A DNA stretch of 64,000 nt from the NCBI GenBank assembly GCA_037044905.1, contig JBAOKB010000063.1:62001-126000 (forward strand), in the 5' to 3' direction. A program made the translations under genes and the position numbers. The DNA comes from Hortaea werneckii (taxonomy: Eukaryota > Ascomycota > Dothideomycetes > Mycosphaerellales > Teratosphaeriaceae). Positions 20,503 through 31,070 of this stretch are shown here, one piece after another (positions within the stretch are counted from its first letter, which is position 1; each line of letters opens with the position of its first letter). The notes below the pieces were generated by a model. It ran no database searches, had not been told where the DNA came from, and saw only the letters and a program-made list of their open reading frames with translations.

Positions 20503-23500
20503 ACATTATCGAAGCTCCCACAGCATTAGCAGCACCGGTATTCCGTACCAAATGCATTGTCAATGGACACGCAACACAAGCTATGATCGATTCCGGAGCC
20601 AGCGGAAACTTTATATCGACTAGCTTTGTCCAGCGAAACGGGATCGCTACCCGACGAAAGAAAGACGGCGGATACGAATTGATGGTCGCAGATGGATCAT
20701 CTCTATCCGAAGTGGACAGCGAAACAATGCCGCTAGTCCTAGCTATCCAACAGCACCACGAGACTGTCAGCCTGGATATCGTTGACATGGCCAGTCACGA
20801 CATCGTGATGGGGACACCTTGGTTGGAAAAGCACAACCCTCTGATAGATTAGAGGAAAAGAGTACTCAAGTTTGAGCGATGCGGTTGCGTTACCGACATC
20901 CACCCTACGCATCGACAGCGTGCGATGGTAGATGAGGAAAGACAGTTCTGTGAATTAGAACGTCAACCGATAACATACTCCGATAGAAACGGCAAGGAGA
21001 TGGTCTCCACAGACACTAAGCTAGCCCAGCCAGGTCATAAGGTGAGAGATAAAGGGAGAACTAACGCACCTCCAGAGATCCCTGAAGAGTTTAAGATATG
21101 GAAACCGCTCTTCCAGGAAGAGGAAGGATTAGCCGCCTTACCTAGACATCAACCATGGGATCACCGAATACAACTTCAGCCCGGCAAAGATCCACCATGG
21201 GGGCCACTATACAGGTTATCCGAAAAAGAGCTCGAAGAGCAACGACGATGGCTGAAAGAGAAGAGCGACAAGGGATGGATAGAGAAATCCCAATCGCTAG
21301 CCGCTTCACCAGCAATGTTCGTTCCAAAGAAAGGAGGAAAACTACGAATGGTAATCGACTATCGACGACTCAACGAAGTCACGGTCAAAAACCGATATCC
21401 ACTACCCAACATCGAAGAAATGCAGGATCGACTTACCGGAGCAAACTAGTACTCAAAGATCGATCTACGAGACGCATTCTACGCAGTACGAATGGCCAAG
21501 GGAGAAGAATGGAAGACAGCTTTCAGGACACGCTACGGACTCTACCAATTTCGAGTCATGCCAATGGGACTTACGAACGCCCCAGCGACATGTCAGCAGC
21601 TCGTTAATGATGTACTACGAGACTTACTAGACATCACCGTCATAGCATACGTCGACGACATCTTGATCTTCACCCGAGGAAGCCGAGAACAACATACCAA
21701 AGACGTACAAGCAGTGCTAGAACGACTTAGCACAGTGGACTTCAAGACCGCACCCGAGAAATGTGAATTCTACAGGAAGGAAATCGAATTCCTAGGATTC
21801 ATCATTAGCACTACTGGAATCAAGATGGACCCGAAGAAAGTACAATCCATCGAGGAATGGCCAACGCCAAAGACAGTCAAGGATATCCAAGCCTTCTTAG
21901 GACTCGCAAACTACAACAGGAAGTTTGTCGAAGGATACTCCAAGCTTGCAATCCCACTTACAAGTCTTACGAAGAAAGACACCAAATTCATGTGGACGGA
22001 TAAGCAAGAAAAGGCATTCCAGCAACTTAAGCAAGCATGCATACAGTCACCAACACTCATGCTATTCGACACCAAGAAACCAGTACAAGTCGAAACCGAC
22101 GCATCCGACTTAGCGATAGGTGCTTGCCTCACTCAAGAACATGATGGCAAGAGACACCCAGTGACGTATTACTCGAGAAAGATGACGCCAGCGGAACAGA
22201 ACTACGAGATTTATGACAAAGAACTGTTAGCGATTGTTGCAGCATTGCGACACTGGAGAGTTTACTGTGAAGGAGCTACAGGACTGACGATATACACCGA
22301 CCACAAGAACCTTCAATACTTCACAACTACCAAGGATCTATCGCGTCGACAGTGTAGATGGTCAGAGCTACTCGGACAATACAAGTTCGATATCCAGTAT
22401 ACGCCAGGAAAAGACAATGGGCGCGCAGATGCGCTAAGCAGACGAAGCGACTACATGGAAGGAAAAGAGCAAAACCCAAAAGCAATGCTCAAAGTCAACA
22501 GAGACGGGAGCCTTACCACGAACACACAGGAGTTCAACCACATACTCCGAGTTCTACGAGATGAACAAGAAGAGTTCCCCATCGAACATGGGAAGTACCA
22601 AGTTCCACCAGAAAAGGAATACGAATGTATCAAAGACCACCATGATAGCCGAACCACAGGACACCCAGGAATAACGAGAACGATCGACTTGATTAGACGG
22701 AACTTTGCCTTTCCACAGATGCGAAAGAAGGTTACCGATTACATCAAACTTCTGGAAATCGCTCATGGGACAAATTGGAATAAAACACAAGCTATCGACA
22801 GCATTCCACCCAGAGACGGATGGTCAGACTGAAAGGACAAATCAGTCACTCGAAACATATTTACGGCACTACGTCAACTACGCACAAGATAATTGGGTTG
22901 CACTACTACCAATGGCACAACTAGCATTGAACAATAATGCGTCGGAGACAACACGACAAACGCCATTTTTCCTCAACTACGGAAAGACGCCCAATTTATT
23001 CATGGAACCAAGGACGTTAGTAAGAGCCGACAGAGCCATACTTATGGCAGGAGAATTGCAAAAGGCACACAAGACTGCCCAAGATGCAATCCGACATTCG
23101 CAACAGCGAATACAGAAGCAGCGATTTAAGGAATCAAAATTGGCACCTCAGCTTAGGAAGGGGGATAAGGTATACCTTCTGACGAAGAACCTGAAGACAA
23201 AGCGGAAAACAAAGAAACTGGATCATGTTAAGGTCGGACCATTTTTGATTGCCGAACAGAAAGGAGCAGTCAGCTACCGACTTGAACTTCCACCAGACGC
23301 CAAGATCCATCCAGTATTCCATGTATCCTTATTGGAACCCGCACACCCCGACGCCACGCTGCAAACAACGTTCCATTACCAGGAACAAGAAGACGACGAG
23401 TACGAAGTCGAAAGGATCGTAGACTACGACAAGAAAAGTTAGCGATACCTTATCAAATGGAAGGGGTATCCCAGTGAGGAAAACACATGGGAACCACTCA

Positions 23501-23532
23501 CCAATCTTAACTGCCCGAAGATGCTACGCTAG
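20457..23532 (+). pseudogene. pol: Gypsy-1 pol, broken by stops and a deletion
   Basis: Reads in the -1 frame relative to gag. Protease has DSGASGNF at about 20587. Reverse transcriptase has VIDYRRLN and the YVDD catalytic box at about 21650. RNase H begins VETDASD near 22088. The integrase core is partial, and a C-terminal chromodomain (YEVERIVDYD) runs to TAG at 23530-23532. Stops at 20850, 21447 and 23440 are TGG-to-TAG or CAG-to-TAG changes that Gypsy-2 does not share. At 22739-22749 a single copy of TTACATCAAAC marks a 326-bp deletion. It removes the integrase CX2C and the first two catalytic Asp residues and shifts the frame. This copy cannot move on its own. Confidence 0.92.
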
Positions 23533-24016
23533 TACCGCCGGAAAAGTTAACGGATTGATCCATGTTTCCGAGCGTTTCCATCATTAAAGGAGTAAGACCC
23601 ATGGTAGCAGCCGCCGCAGGACAGTCATCAGTTTCGAAGGCACCTTCAGCCTCCATTTCCGACGCAAGACATTCGGCCTTCCGAGCCGCCCGACCCTCAG
23701 CTTGACGAAGAATCTTCTTGTTTCGCATCAACCGAGCCATTACGACGGCTAGCAGTTCCTCGTCCTCGTCGACCTTGCGCTGGTACTCCTCTCGAGTCTT
23801 GTCAAGGGACTCCCAAGACATGTTCACACATTTCTTGCCCTGCCGCACGCACTCGGAGCACCGGAGGTTAGATGAGTTGGACATGGCGATACAAAGATGG
23901 TTGTGCAAAGAACAGCGTTCGCACGGAAAGAATACTGGGCGACCGTTTCTTTCGATTTTGTTCGCAAGACGCAAGCGCTTTGTCTTAGAAAGAGAAACCT
24001 CTGAAGAAGACGACAT
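23507..24016 (-). CDS. Antisense zinc-cluster-like ORF of Gypsy-1, 169 aa
   Basis: Encoded opposite to gag-pol, between pol and the 3' LTR. Its end overlaps the last codons of pol by 26 bp. Start is ATG 24016 (MSSSSEVSLSK), with a basic stretch RLRLANKIER. Next come two cysteine groups, CERCSLHNHLC and CSECVRQGKKC (residues 33-64). Their spacing, CX2CX7C then CX2CX6C, resembles but does not equal a fungal Zn2Cys6 DNA-binding cluster. A Lys/Glu-rich helix with coiled-coil character follows (residues 68-115), then a short Met-rich tail. Antisense ORFs near the 3' LTR are known in some fungal Gypsy elements, with unclear roles. The frame is open here although gag and pol have RIP stops. Function is not known; binding of element or host DNA is a guess. 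Confidence 0.75.
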   Translation of the reverse strand: MSSSSEVSLSKTKRLRLANKIERNGRPVFFPCERCSLHNHLCIAMSNSSNLRCSECVRQGKKCVNMSWESLDKTREEYQRKVDEDEELLAVVMARLMRNKKILRQAEGRAARKAECLASEMEAEGAFETDDCPAAAATMGLTPLMMETLGNMDQSVNFSGGTSVASSGS

Positions 24017-24101
24017 CTTATGAGAACAAGGTGGACCAAACTACGGAAACTAAGAATCGCGGGGATCGCGACATCATAAGCTTCAGGGACGAAGCTAGAC
24101 T

Positions 24102-24111
24102 GGAAGAGGGA
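24102..24111 (+). other. Polypurine tract
   Basis: GGAAGAGGGA three bases before the 3' LTR, the expected plus-strand primer. Gypsy-2 has the same tract. Confidence 0.75.
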
Positions 24112-24114
24112 TGG

Positions 24115-24516
24115 TGTTACGAACACGGTCACGGGACGCTCGAACCCGAAGCGATTGGCCAGTAAGGACTGGAGCAAGGAAAGGTCACGTGATCAGTATG
24201 CAGGAGAGCGCTGCCTTGGCAGGCGAACCACTGCATATATGCAAGAGGCCGACCGGTCGACGAGCGACCCGGCGACCTTGGAGCGCCGGACCGCTAAGCG
24301 ACCCAGCGAACTATTGCATGAAGACACGAATCTCTTATGTATATAACTAGGCATGTTTCTCGTTAGGAGTTCGTGTGTTCAACTCATGTTGCAATCCGAC
24401 TGTTAGGTAGAGAACCAACAGCCTTGTCACAATCAGTTATCCCACAACCCAGTTGTCTTGACACATCTGTTCCAACGAGCTCTAAATCCGTGACACTACT
24501 TCGTAGGGTCGCAACA
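24115..24516 (+). repeat. 3' LTR of Gypsy-1
   Basis: 402 bp, starts TGTTACGAAC and ends GTCGCAACA. At the four positions that differ from the 5' LTR, this copy has the unmutated base, as does the Gypsy-2 LTR. Confidence 0.95.
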
Positions 24517-25269
24517 CTTTAATCTTAATAGTATCGAGGATATAAACGCTAAGGGTTAGAGGATACTAAATCTACCGCTTAGCTTAATAGGTCGGTTTTA
24601 TAAAGGAATATTAAAGTAGATTATAAAGGGTAAGCTATATCCTACGCTATATATATACTATATAGAGAGGGAGTTTATAGTTTAAGAGAGAGAGAGAGTA
24701 AGTAGGTAGATAGAGTAAGTAATTAAAGTAGAGGTAGTTAGTTAGCTATAGCTTGTTAATACTAATAGCGCTATAAAGTTTATTATCCTCTATCTTTTTT
24801 TCTACTCGTTTAATTTTTTTGCGGAAAGTAGTATTCGATAGCGGTAGTACTACGCTTTTTTTCCTTTAATCTATAACTATATAATATATATATATTATTA
24901 TAGTATAAAGTTAGCTTTATAGAGGTATTTATAAAGGCTAAGGAATAGCGCTAAAGCTTATAATTTATAGAGTAGTACGCGGATAGACTACTACTTACTA
25001 TCTATCTATATCTAATCGTATAGTACGCTTAGGTCGAAAGTAGGGCTATACTATACTTAAACTTTATAAGCGCTAGCCGCTATTAGTTAGTTGACTATAT
25101 TTACTATACTACTTACTCCGACTACTCTACCTCCTTATATATATATCTACTATATCTATAATATTCTAAGTAATCTTTATAAACAAACTATTTAATACCT
25201 ACCGATAAGAATACGTAAAAATTATTATAGTCGGCTTTAAAAGACTCTATATACTAGCAGATCTACGAC

Positions 25270-25430
25270 TTAAGCGTATAGAAAGTTATCTTAATTAGAT
25301 TTAGATTTAGTAAATAAGGGGGTAAATATTCGAGCTAGATACTAAATCTCTTATAGAGCGGTTTAATATTATCTCTATAGTATATTAAGTAATTATCTAT
25401 AACGAGAATATAATAGCTAGGCGTAAGTAG
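25270..25430 (-). pseudogene. RIP-mutated DDE_3-type transposase relic
   Basis: On the minus strand one frame reads through with stops only where TAG/TAA could come from Gln or Trp codons. It contains YILVIDNYLIYY followed by KPLYKRFSI, a stop, then LEYLPPLFTKS. This matches the DDE_3 (Tc1/mariner-like) pattern: a DN(A/C)xxHHS block, an LCExFG-like helix and LEYLPPYSPxLNPIE. The second catalytic Asp is visible. The final acidic residue falls near a stop. It belongs to the TIR transposon. Confidence 0.65.
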
Positions 25431-26236
25431 TAGTAATATAGTATACTATAGCTAGAATAGATATATATCTCGCTTTATAGAGCCCTTAACAATAAGAGTA
25501 CCTCCTAGTAGGTATCTATCGATTATAAGTACTAATAGAATAGAATATTAGCTACCCTTCTTCGTGCTTTAATATTCTTTAGCTTTACTACCTCTTAGTA
25601 ACTACATATACTTCCTCTAGCTAGTTTTAAGGTTTGCTAAGCTCTTATTACAAAAGACGAGCCGGCGCTAGTACTAATTTAATCGCTTTTCTTACTATAA
25701 AGCTCTTAGTAGCTAATTCTACGCTCTAACCCTTTGTTTTACTACCTTATAGGTCTATCTAGAGCTCTTAATTACGTTGCTAATAGTCCTTCTATAGATC
25801 TTAATACCGAATCGATCCTATATAGCTAGTACGAGTTTATTATAATAGGCGCTTAGTTGCTTATTAAGATAGGCTATTAACTACTAAGCTTACTCTATAG
25901 TAAGAGCGCGAGGCTAGCTATAGTAGCTATAATCTAGTAGATAGGCGCTACTATATACCTTAAAATTAAGCCTCTACCTCTTAATAGTCCTCTTAGTAAT
26001 ACTAAGCCGTAAGGTAATAGCTAATAGCGCTTTATTAATATGCTTAAGATACTAGCGAGCTAGCTTAGTTATATAAGGGTCTACCTAGGGCGCTATTACT
26101 ACTACTACTAACTACTTTAAAGCTAGTATAAAGCTAATAAAGCTAACAACACCTTAAAAACAGCTATATAGCAAATTTAAGGCTTTATAAGTGATATAAA
26201 TACTATTATATAGGTAGTGTTCTATCCCCTTACTAG

Positions 26237-26284
26237 ATTTTAGTAGGGGCGCGGAATTCGGAGGTGCGACAGTGATTTTTTCCG
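26237..26284 (-). repeat. Right terminal inverted repeat of the TIR transposon
   Basis: Inverted partner of 17053-17099. Read on the minus strand it starts CGGAAAAAATCACTGTCGCA. Confidence 0.75.
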
Positions 26285-26738
26285 ACACGATATGATGCCA
26301 AATTGTGATGGGGCTGAGATAGACTGAACACACACAACGGTAGATGGACTACTGATCAATGAATGTATCTATCAGGCGTGACACTGTGAAGAGCCAATCA
26401 CAACCTTGTCGCGTAGCGAGCGCCAAAAGCTGGAATTGCCCATCAGATCTTCGCCGCTCCCCACCGTCACCTGATTAGAACCTTATTAGGAGGCGTTCGG
26501 GCAGGCAGATCTATGAAGGGATTACATTGATAGGACCGAAAGTCGCCATGAGGTCGATTCATTCATATTGGCCCGAGCGCTAACAACATAGCGCAGGATT
26601 CGAAGGAATGCGTTAGCTCAAAGTCTACTCATAATGGTGGTAACGCGACGTCGGTACGGAAGCGAGTTGCCAAGTAGAGGTTTCAGTCCAGTACAGTAGG
26701 AAGCTACTCAAACAGAAGAAGCGGGTACGTGAGGAAGT
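26285..26738. other. Upstream region of first pseudophosphatase
   Basis: No gene or clear promoter motif seen. Normal base composition resumes right after the transposon end. Confidence 0.5.
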
Positions 26739-27818
26739 ATGGACGAGAAGGCGCCTCTGCAAAGCATAGTCAACTTCCGAGATGTCGGCTTTGCTACTGG
26801 CGGCTCACCAGCGTTGCCTGCTGGCAGACTGTACCGATGCTCCGATATTGGTAAGCATTTTCATACATAGCAAGCCAGGCGCTGGACGACGCATGCTGAA
26901 CTTTTGAGTAATAGCCAAAGCGACGAAGGAAGACCAGAAGTATCTGCAGAGGACTTTAGGCATATCCACTCTGATCGACCTCAATGGGCCGTAAGACACT
27001 GATCCCATACTTCAACTCAACAACAACAAATTCGCTGAAACATCAAGCAGACTTACTGTAATCGGTCCAAAGGTCAATAATCCTCTCCAAAACGTGTTCC
27101 TGCACAAGGACAGGATTCGAAGCTTCAGCGTACTAGACATCACCGTACACGAGATCAGCCTCGAGTCCCAACCGTTTAGAGACAGTGTGTCAGATGGTTC
27201 CCTGGACAGACAAATTGCAAGTATACAGACTTTGCTGCAGCATAGGAAACACAGCGACACAGGCCCGCTAACGACATACCCAGGAAAGCTGAGGGTTATG
27301 AGTTCTTGGGTCGGGGAAACGAGTGCACCAAGACCATGCAAGCCGCCTTCGACCGCCTCGACTGGAGGAAGACAACGACCAACGTCCTCGACCTGTCTAA
27401 GCCCCAAATCCAGGCGATCTTCCTAGCCCTAGCACAGCAAGACGTGTGCCCGGTGCTCATCTACGGACCCTGGGTAAGCCTAGTCCTCTGTCTCGTCCTG
27501 CACCTACTAGGCATACCTGAGGATAAGATTGTACACGAGTATCTTCTCACAAGACAGCACGAAGCGGCAATGCTGGAAAAAGTCAATGCAAGGAGGAGAG
27601 AGATCGGGATAGAGGAGAAAGCAAGTCTGGAGTTAGAGCCGACGTATGTACGGCATGCGCTTGGGCATTTGGAGACGAGGTACCAGGGCATTGATGCTTA
27701 TCTGGAGTCAGCGGGCTTGACTGCGCAGCAGTTGGGTGATGTGAAGGCTAATCTGCGAGGGAAGGATTTTCCCAGTAGTGAGAAGTTGGTGGATGTAGAG
27801 GAACGTGAGGTTTCTTGA
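26739..27818 (+). CDS. Y_phosphatase3-type pseudophosphatase, copy 1
   Basis: ATG 26739. Exon 1 is 26739-26850 and reads NFRDVGFATG...LPAGRLYR, the classic N-terminal strand of Y_phosphatase3 proteins. Intron 1 is 26851-26914 (GTAAGC, CTGAAC branch). Exon 2 is 26915-26990 with LGISTLIDLNGP. Intron 2 is 26991-27050. Exon 3 follows, and the last part ends with TGA at 27818. A third intron must lie between about 27165 and 27300. Branch GCTAACG (27267) and acceptor CCCAG (27283) are clear, but I could not settle the donor, so the frame there is unproven. Active members have the P-loop HCX5R (HCTxGKDRTG). Here the aligned stretch reads PVLIYGPWVSLVLC, so Cys and Arg are both gone while the flanking helix LLGIPED and the YLLT motif remain. 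Expected to be catalytically dead; it may bind phospholigands or partners. Confidence 0.7.
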
Positions 27819-28105
27819 AGTTTTGTTTGAAGCTGCCATTTGGATGGCATATTTGCCACTGATAATGATGGAGGTTTTCTGCTACAGTGGCATAGCGACG
27901 AGTTCTCCAGACAGATCACATTAATCCGTCGCTATCTCCTAGCCCAAAGCGCTAGCGATGTGGCGCAGTTTCCGAAGGAATTCGTAGCGTGAGTTTACTT
28001 CTAATAGTACGGCTACGTCGGTAAAGGAAGCTGGCTGTGCAATAGGAAACAGGTATTTCTTTCTTTTCAGAACCGGTTGGAAACCAAACTTGCATATTTG
28101 CCATA

Positions 28106-29184
28106 ATGGGCGAAAAGACATCATTTCCAAGTCTGCTCAACTTCAGAGACGTCGGCTTGGCTACTGGGAACACAGCAGCTCTCCCGGCGGGAAGATTGTA
28201 TCGGGCTTACGACATCGGTGGGTGTAAATCCGCAGGTCACCATTTCAATGACACGGCTCCTGACCGTCCGAGCAGATGGCGCTTCTGAGCAAGACAGGAG
28301 ATACCTCCGAGAAGAATTGGGTATAACTTCGTTAATCAACCTCTGGGGCCCGTACGGCGCCAACCGACTTCTCAGGTCGAAAGACAAAGAGAGCGTAGGC
28401 TGATAGGCAAACAGACCAGATACTTTCGTACCGCGAAAGGATGACACTTCTCAGTATCAGAAGCAATACCCAGACAAAATCCGCACTTTCCAAGTTCTGG
28501 ACCTGAACATACACGAGATCAGTCTCCGGTCCCCAGCTTACATCGCAAATTCCTGGAAAAACTTTTCGTGGAAAGTCAAGGCGTGCGTTTCACACAGACT
28601 TGTCGTCGACTCACGGAGAGTACTGAAAGCCTTCTAGGAGAGGATTTGGCTTGGCTCTCGCAGGCCAAACGAACAATGTGAGGAATTTGTTGGACAGTGC
28701 CCTCCAACGTGAAGTGGATTGGCTGAAGAACGTCGCCGACATTTTGGCCTTCTCAAAGCCGCAGATCAAGGTCATCTTCGAAGCGTTGGTCCAGAAAGGC
28801 GTGCGTCCAGTTCTCATCTATGGACCGAACAGTGCTTTAATCCTCTGTCTTCTACTTGGCCTCCTAGGTGTTGCCGAGGACAAGATTAGTCGCGAATATC
28901 AGCTCACAGAGCAGAACAGTGAAGCACTCCTTGAATACGATAACGCCCGGAGAAAAGATTTCGGCCTAGCCGCGATGACAAGTTTCGACCTGCCGCAGTC
29001 ATTCGTGCCGGATGTGCTGGACTACATAAACACAGAGTACCATGGCGTGGACGTGTATCTCTCCTCGATCGGCTTAAGCCACCACCAGCTGGAGAGCGTG
29101 AACAAAAACCTTCAAGGGACGGGAAGTACCACTGAGAAACTGGTGGATGTGGAGGAACAGTGTGTCGCTTCGAGCTTTGCCTGA
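28106..29184 (+). CDS. Y_phosphatase3-type pseudophosphatase, copy 2, 301 aa
   Basis: Four exons: 28106-28217, 28273-28351, 28415-28582 and 28638-29184. Introns of 55, 63 and 55 nt start GTGGGT, GTACGG and GTGCGT. The spliced frame is 302 codons with no stop. It follows copy 1 in the same orientation, 287 bp away, with the same intron positions, so the pair arose by tandem duplication. NFRDVGLATG and LPAGRLYR lie at the N-terminus, LGITSLINLWGP follows, and SWKNFSWKVKAR precedes a helical segment. Where active relatives have HCX5R, this copy reads PVLIYGPNSALILC, with the same loss as copy 1. LLGVAEDKI and the C-terminal helices are intact. No phosphatase activity is expected. A scaffold or decoy role is conjecture. 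Confidence 0.78.
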
Positions 29185-31070
29185 CGAAACCAAATGCCAT
29201 AGTAGATGATTTGATACCCAAAAAAGAGCTCCGAAGACCATGTCAGATCTCTGAGCCTCTTTTTCAAGCGCTACTAAGCCGCACATTGCCGCTGTGGTGT
29301 AAGTTGAACGATAGATTAGGGTCGAAATGACCCACATAATCGGACACACGCAGAATCACCTGGGCAGGCGCAGTCCAGCTTCAAAGGGTCTTCGATCTTG
29401 TTACTACCATCCATCTGAGACTTGGCAGTACATACCATCGAGCTAAGAAGTCTGGATATCACACTTGGACTTGGAACTTGTCTAGTGCTATTGCGATGGT
29501 GTTCGATTTAAGTGCACAGGAAGAGAACATGCTTGGAACGATTGACGCATACCTCTCGTCCCTCCCAAGACTCACACTACATTAGACGTAGCACGCAATT
29601 ATCCCGATGCCATGAACGATACGTTGCCATCACTAGACAGCCAAGACAATCTCGAATATCCCTTCGTTCTGGAGAACAGTCTAGATGCCACTTAAACCTC
29701 AAACAAACACTCTAAGGCCGGAAAGGCTTGTACGCAAGCAAACCAAGGAAGGAGCACAGCTGAATGGCTCCGCGAAAGCATGGTCTTCGTTATCGTCGGC
29801 TCCGAATGATTGGGAATGAATAGCGGCTCCACCTTCCCATGGAATCTCCGCAGCCGGAATTTCAGCTAAGGGCCTCTTCTCAGTCTGTATGTTCAGGTCG
29901 GGATTCATCATCTAGGTCATGCTGACCAAGTCGCTCCAGCAGGAGATACAAGCGCTGCGATCAGGACGAACGGCTTTTCCCTGTTTCATTTGCGGGCCGG
30001 AGACCAGACGACAGCTTTTCAAACGAGTTTTCCATATGCTACTTCGTCGTCAGACCATAGAGATCGTGCTATGTTGGCATCGAGACCAGGAAGCGGCTAG
30101 CTGCATTCGTTACCGGCAAATTCCAAGCGAATGGAAGAGTTGCCAGACTATGAACTTTACCGATGCAAGAAAGTGGCAACGCAAGTTGAGCGAGCTCTTT
30201 AGTCTAAACGGATCGAACATAACAGATCGCATTGAACAACCCGCACTGCGGCGTCCGAAAGAAGAGAACCTTGTTTCAAGAGCAAAGACCCATCCTACCA
30301 TTGCAAAAGTTGATTGTCAACCAAGATGATGCATGACGGCCCAGCATTCTTGACAGTGATCCGTCGTCTTACCTCTCTTACACCGAAAGTAGTAGGTGAG
30401 AGTGCTCGGCCCAGCTTTCGGAAGACCATCGGATGTGATCCCAGGACCCGGGTCGGCGGGGCAGACTCTAGGCCGCATTCCATTCCGGACCGACCAAAAA
30501 GAACGTGCTGGAGCCGAGCGAGAAGCTCTAGGTCTGTCAGCCGTTAAACGTGCTATAAACCGATTGCGACCTCAGCAGGAACAGGGCAGGGCAAGTTTTT
30601 AATCCCTGCTTATGGCTTGCAGGAACAGAACCGGGGCATGGAAGCCGTTTGGACCCCGCGGTTGCCTAAGACTGGCCATGCAGAGGAACAGGAGACGGGT
30701 GTTGCACAAGACCTCGCATGCGCAGCTGCGCACCTGCGTACCAATCGAAAGCCTATTGAGAAGCAGAAGGAAGTGCGGGGAAGTGGATAGGCAGGAGGGG
30801 TGGGGCCTGCAGGTTGCAGAACGTTGACCGCGGCGCGGTTCCGGTCCTAAGTCCCCGGAAATAAATGCGAACATGATAGCATCATCTTTCAGAAACCCCC
30901 ATCTCCTCCTGGCTCCCCTCCCCCGGCAGTCTCGTGTAGATAGCCGGCGGAAGTACTTTCGTGGTCCAAGAAATTGCCTTATCAAAACCCAAACAAATAC
31001 ACTGATACTGTCAACAATCTAGCCCTTTACCCAAACTCGTAACAAGTCAAATCAACTACTGACGACGGAA
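29185..31070. other. Gene-free stretch
   Basis: Short frames only, none with a recognised domain or splice structure. Marks the border between the accessory left third and the conserved gene block. Confidence 0.5.

Larger units (their letters stand above)
18046..24516 (+). mobile_element. Gypsy-1: Ty3/Gypsy chromovirus with both LTRs
   Basis: A 6471-bp LTR retrotransposon. It has 402-bp LTRs beginning TG and ending CA, a gag with a zinc knuckle, a pol ordered protease, reverse transcriptase, RNase H, integrase, chromodomain, and an antisense ORF before the 3' LTR. The chromodomain at the end of integrase marks it as a chromovirus. Pol is broken by RIP-type stops and by a 326-bp deletion relative to Gypsy-2. 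The 5' flank reads CTACT and the 3' flank CTTTA, so no clean 5-bp target duplication is visible. It sits inside the older TIR transposon. Confidence 0.93.
17053..26284 (-). mobile_element. RIP-destroyed TIR DNA transposon, interrupted by Gypsy-1
   Basis: The two ends are inverted copies of each other for about 45 bp. Both read CGGAAAAAA, one differing base, CACTGTCGCA, then a diverged middle and TTCCGC with CCCCTACTA, with a single 1-nt indel. Outside each copy, six bases further out, is a TA, compatible with the TA target duplication of Tc1/mariner elements. Between the ends, excluding the 6.5-kb Gypsy insertion at 18046-24516, are about 2.8 kb of sequence almost free of CpA and TpG and full of TA, as left by heavy RIP. 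A transposase relic on the minus strand is described separately. TAG-repeat tracts at 17350-17450 probably are mutated CAG or TGG codons. Confidence 0.7.
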
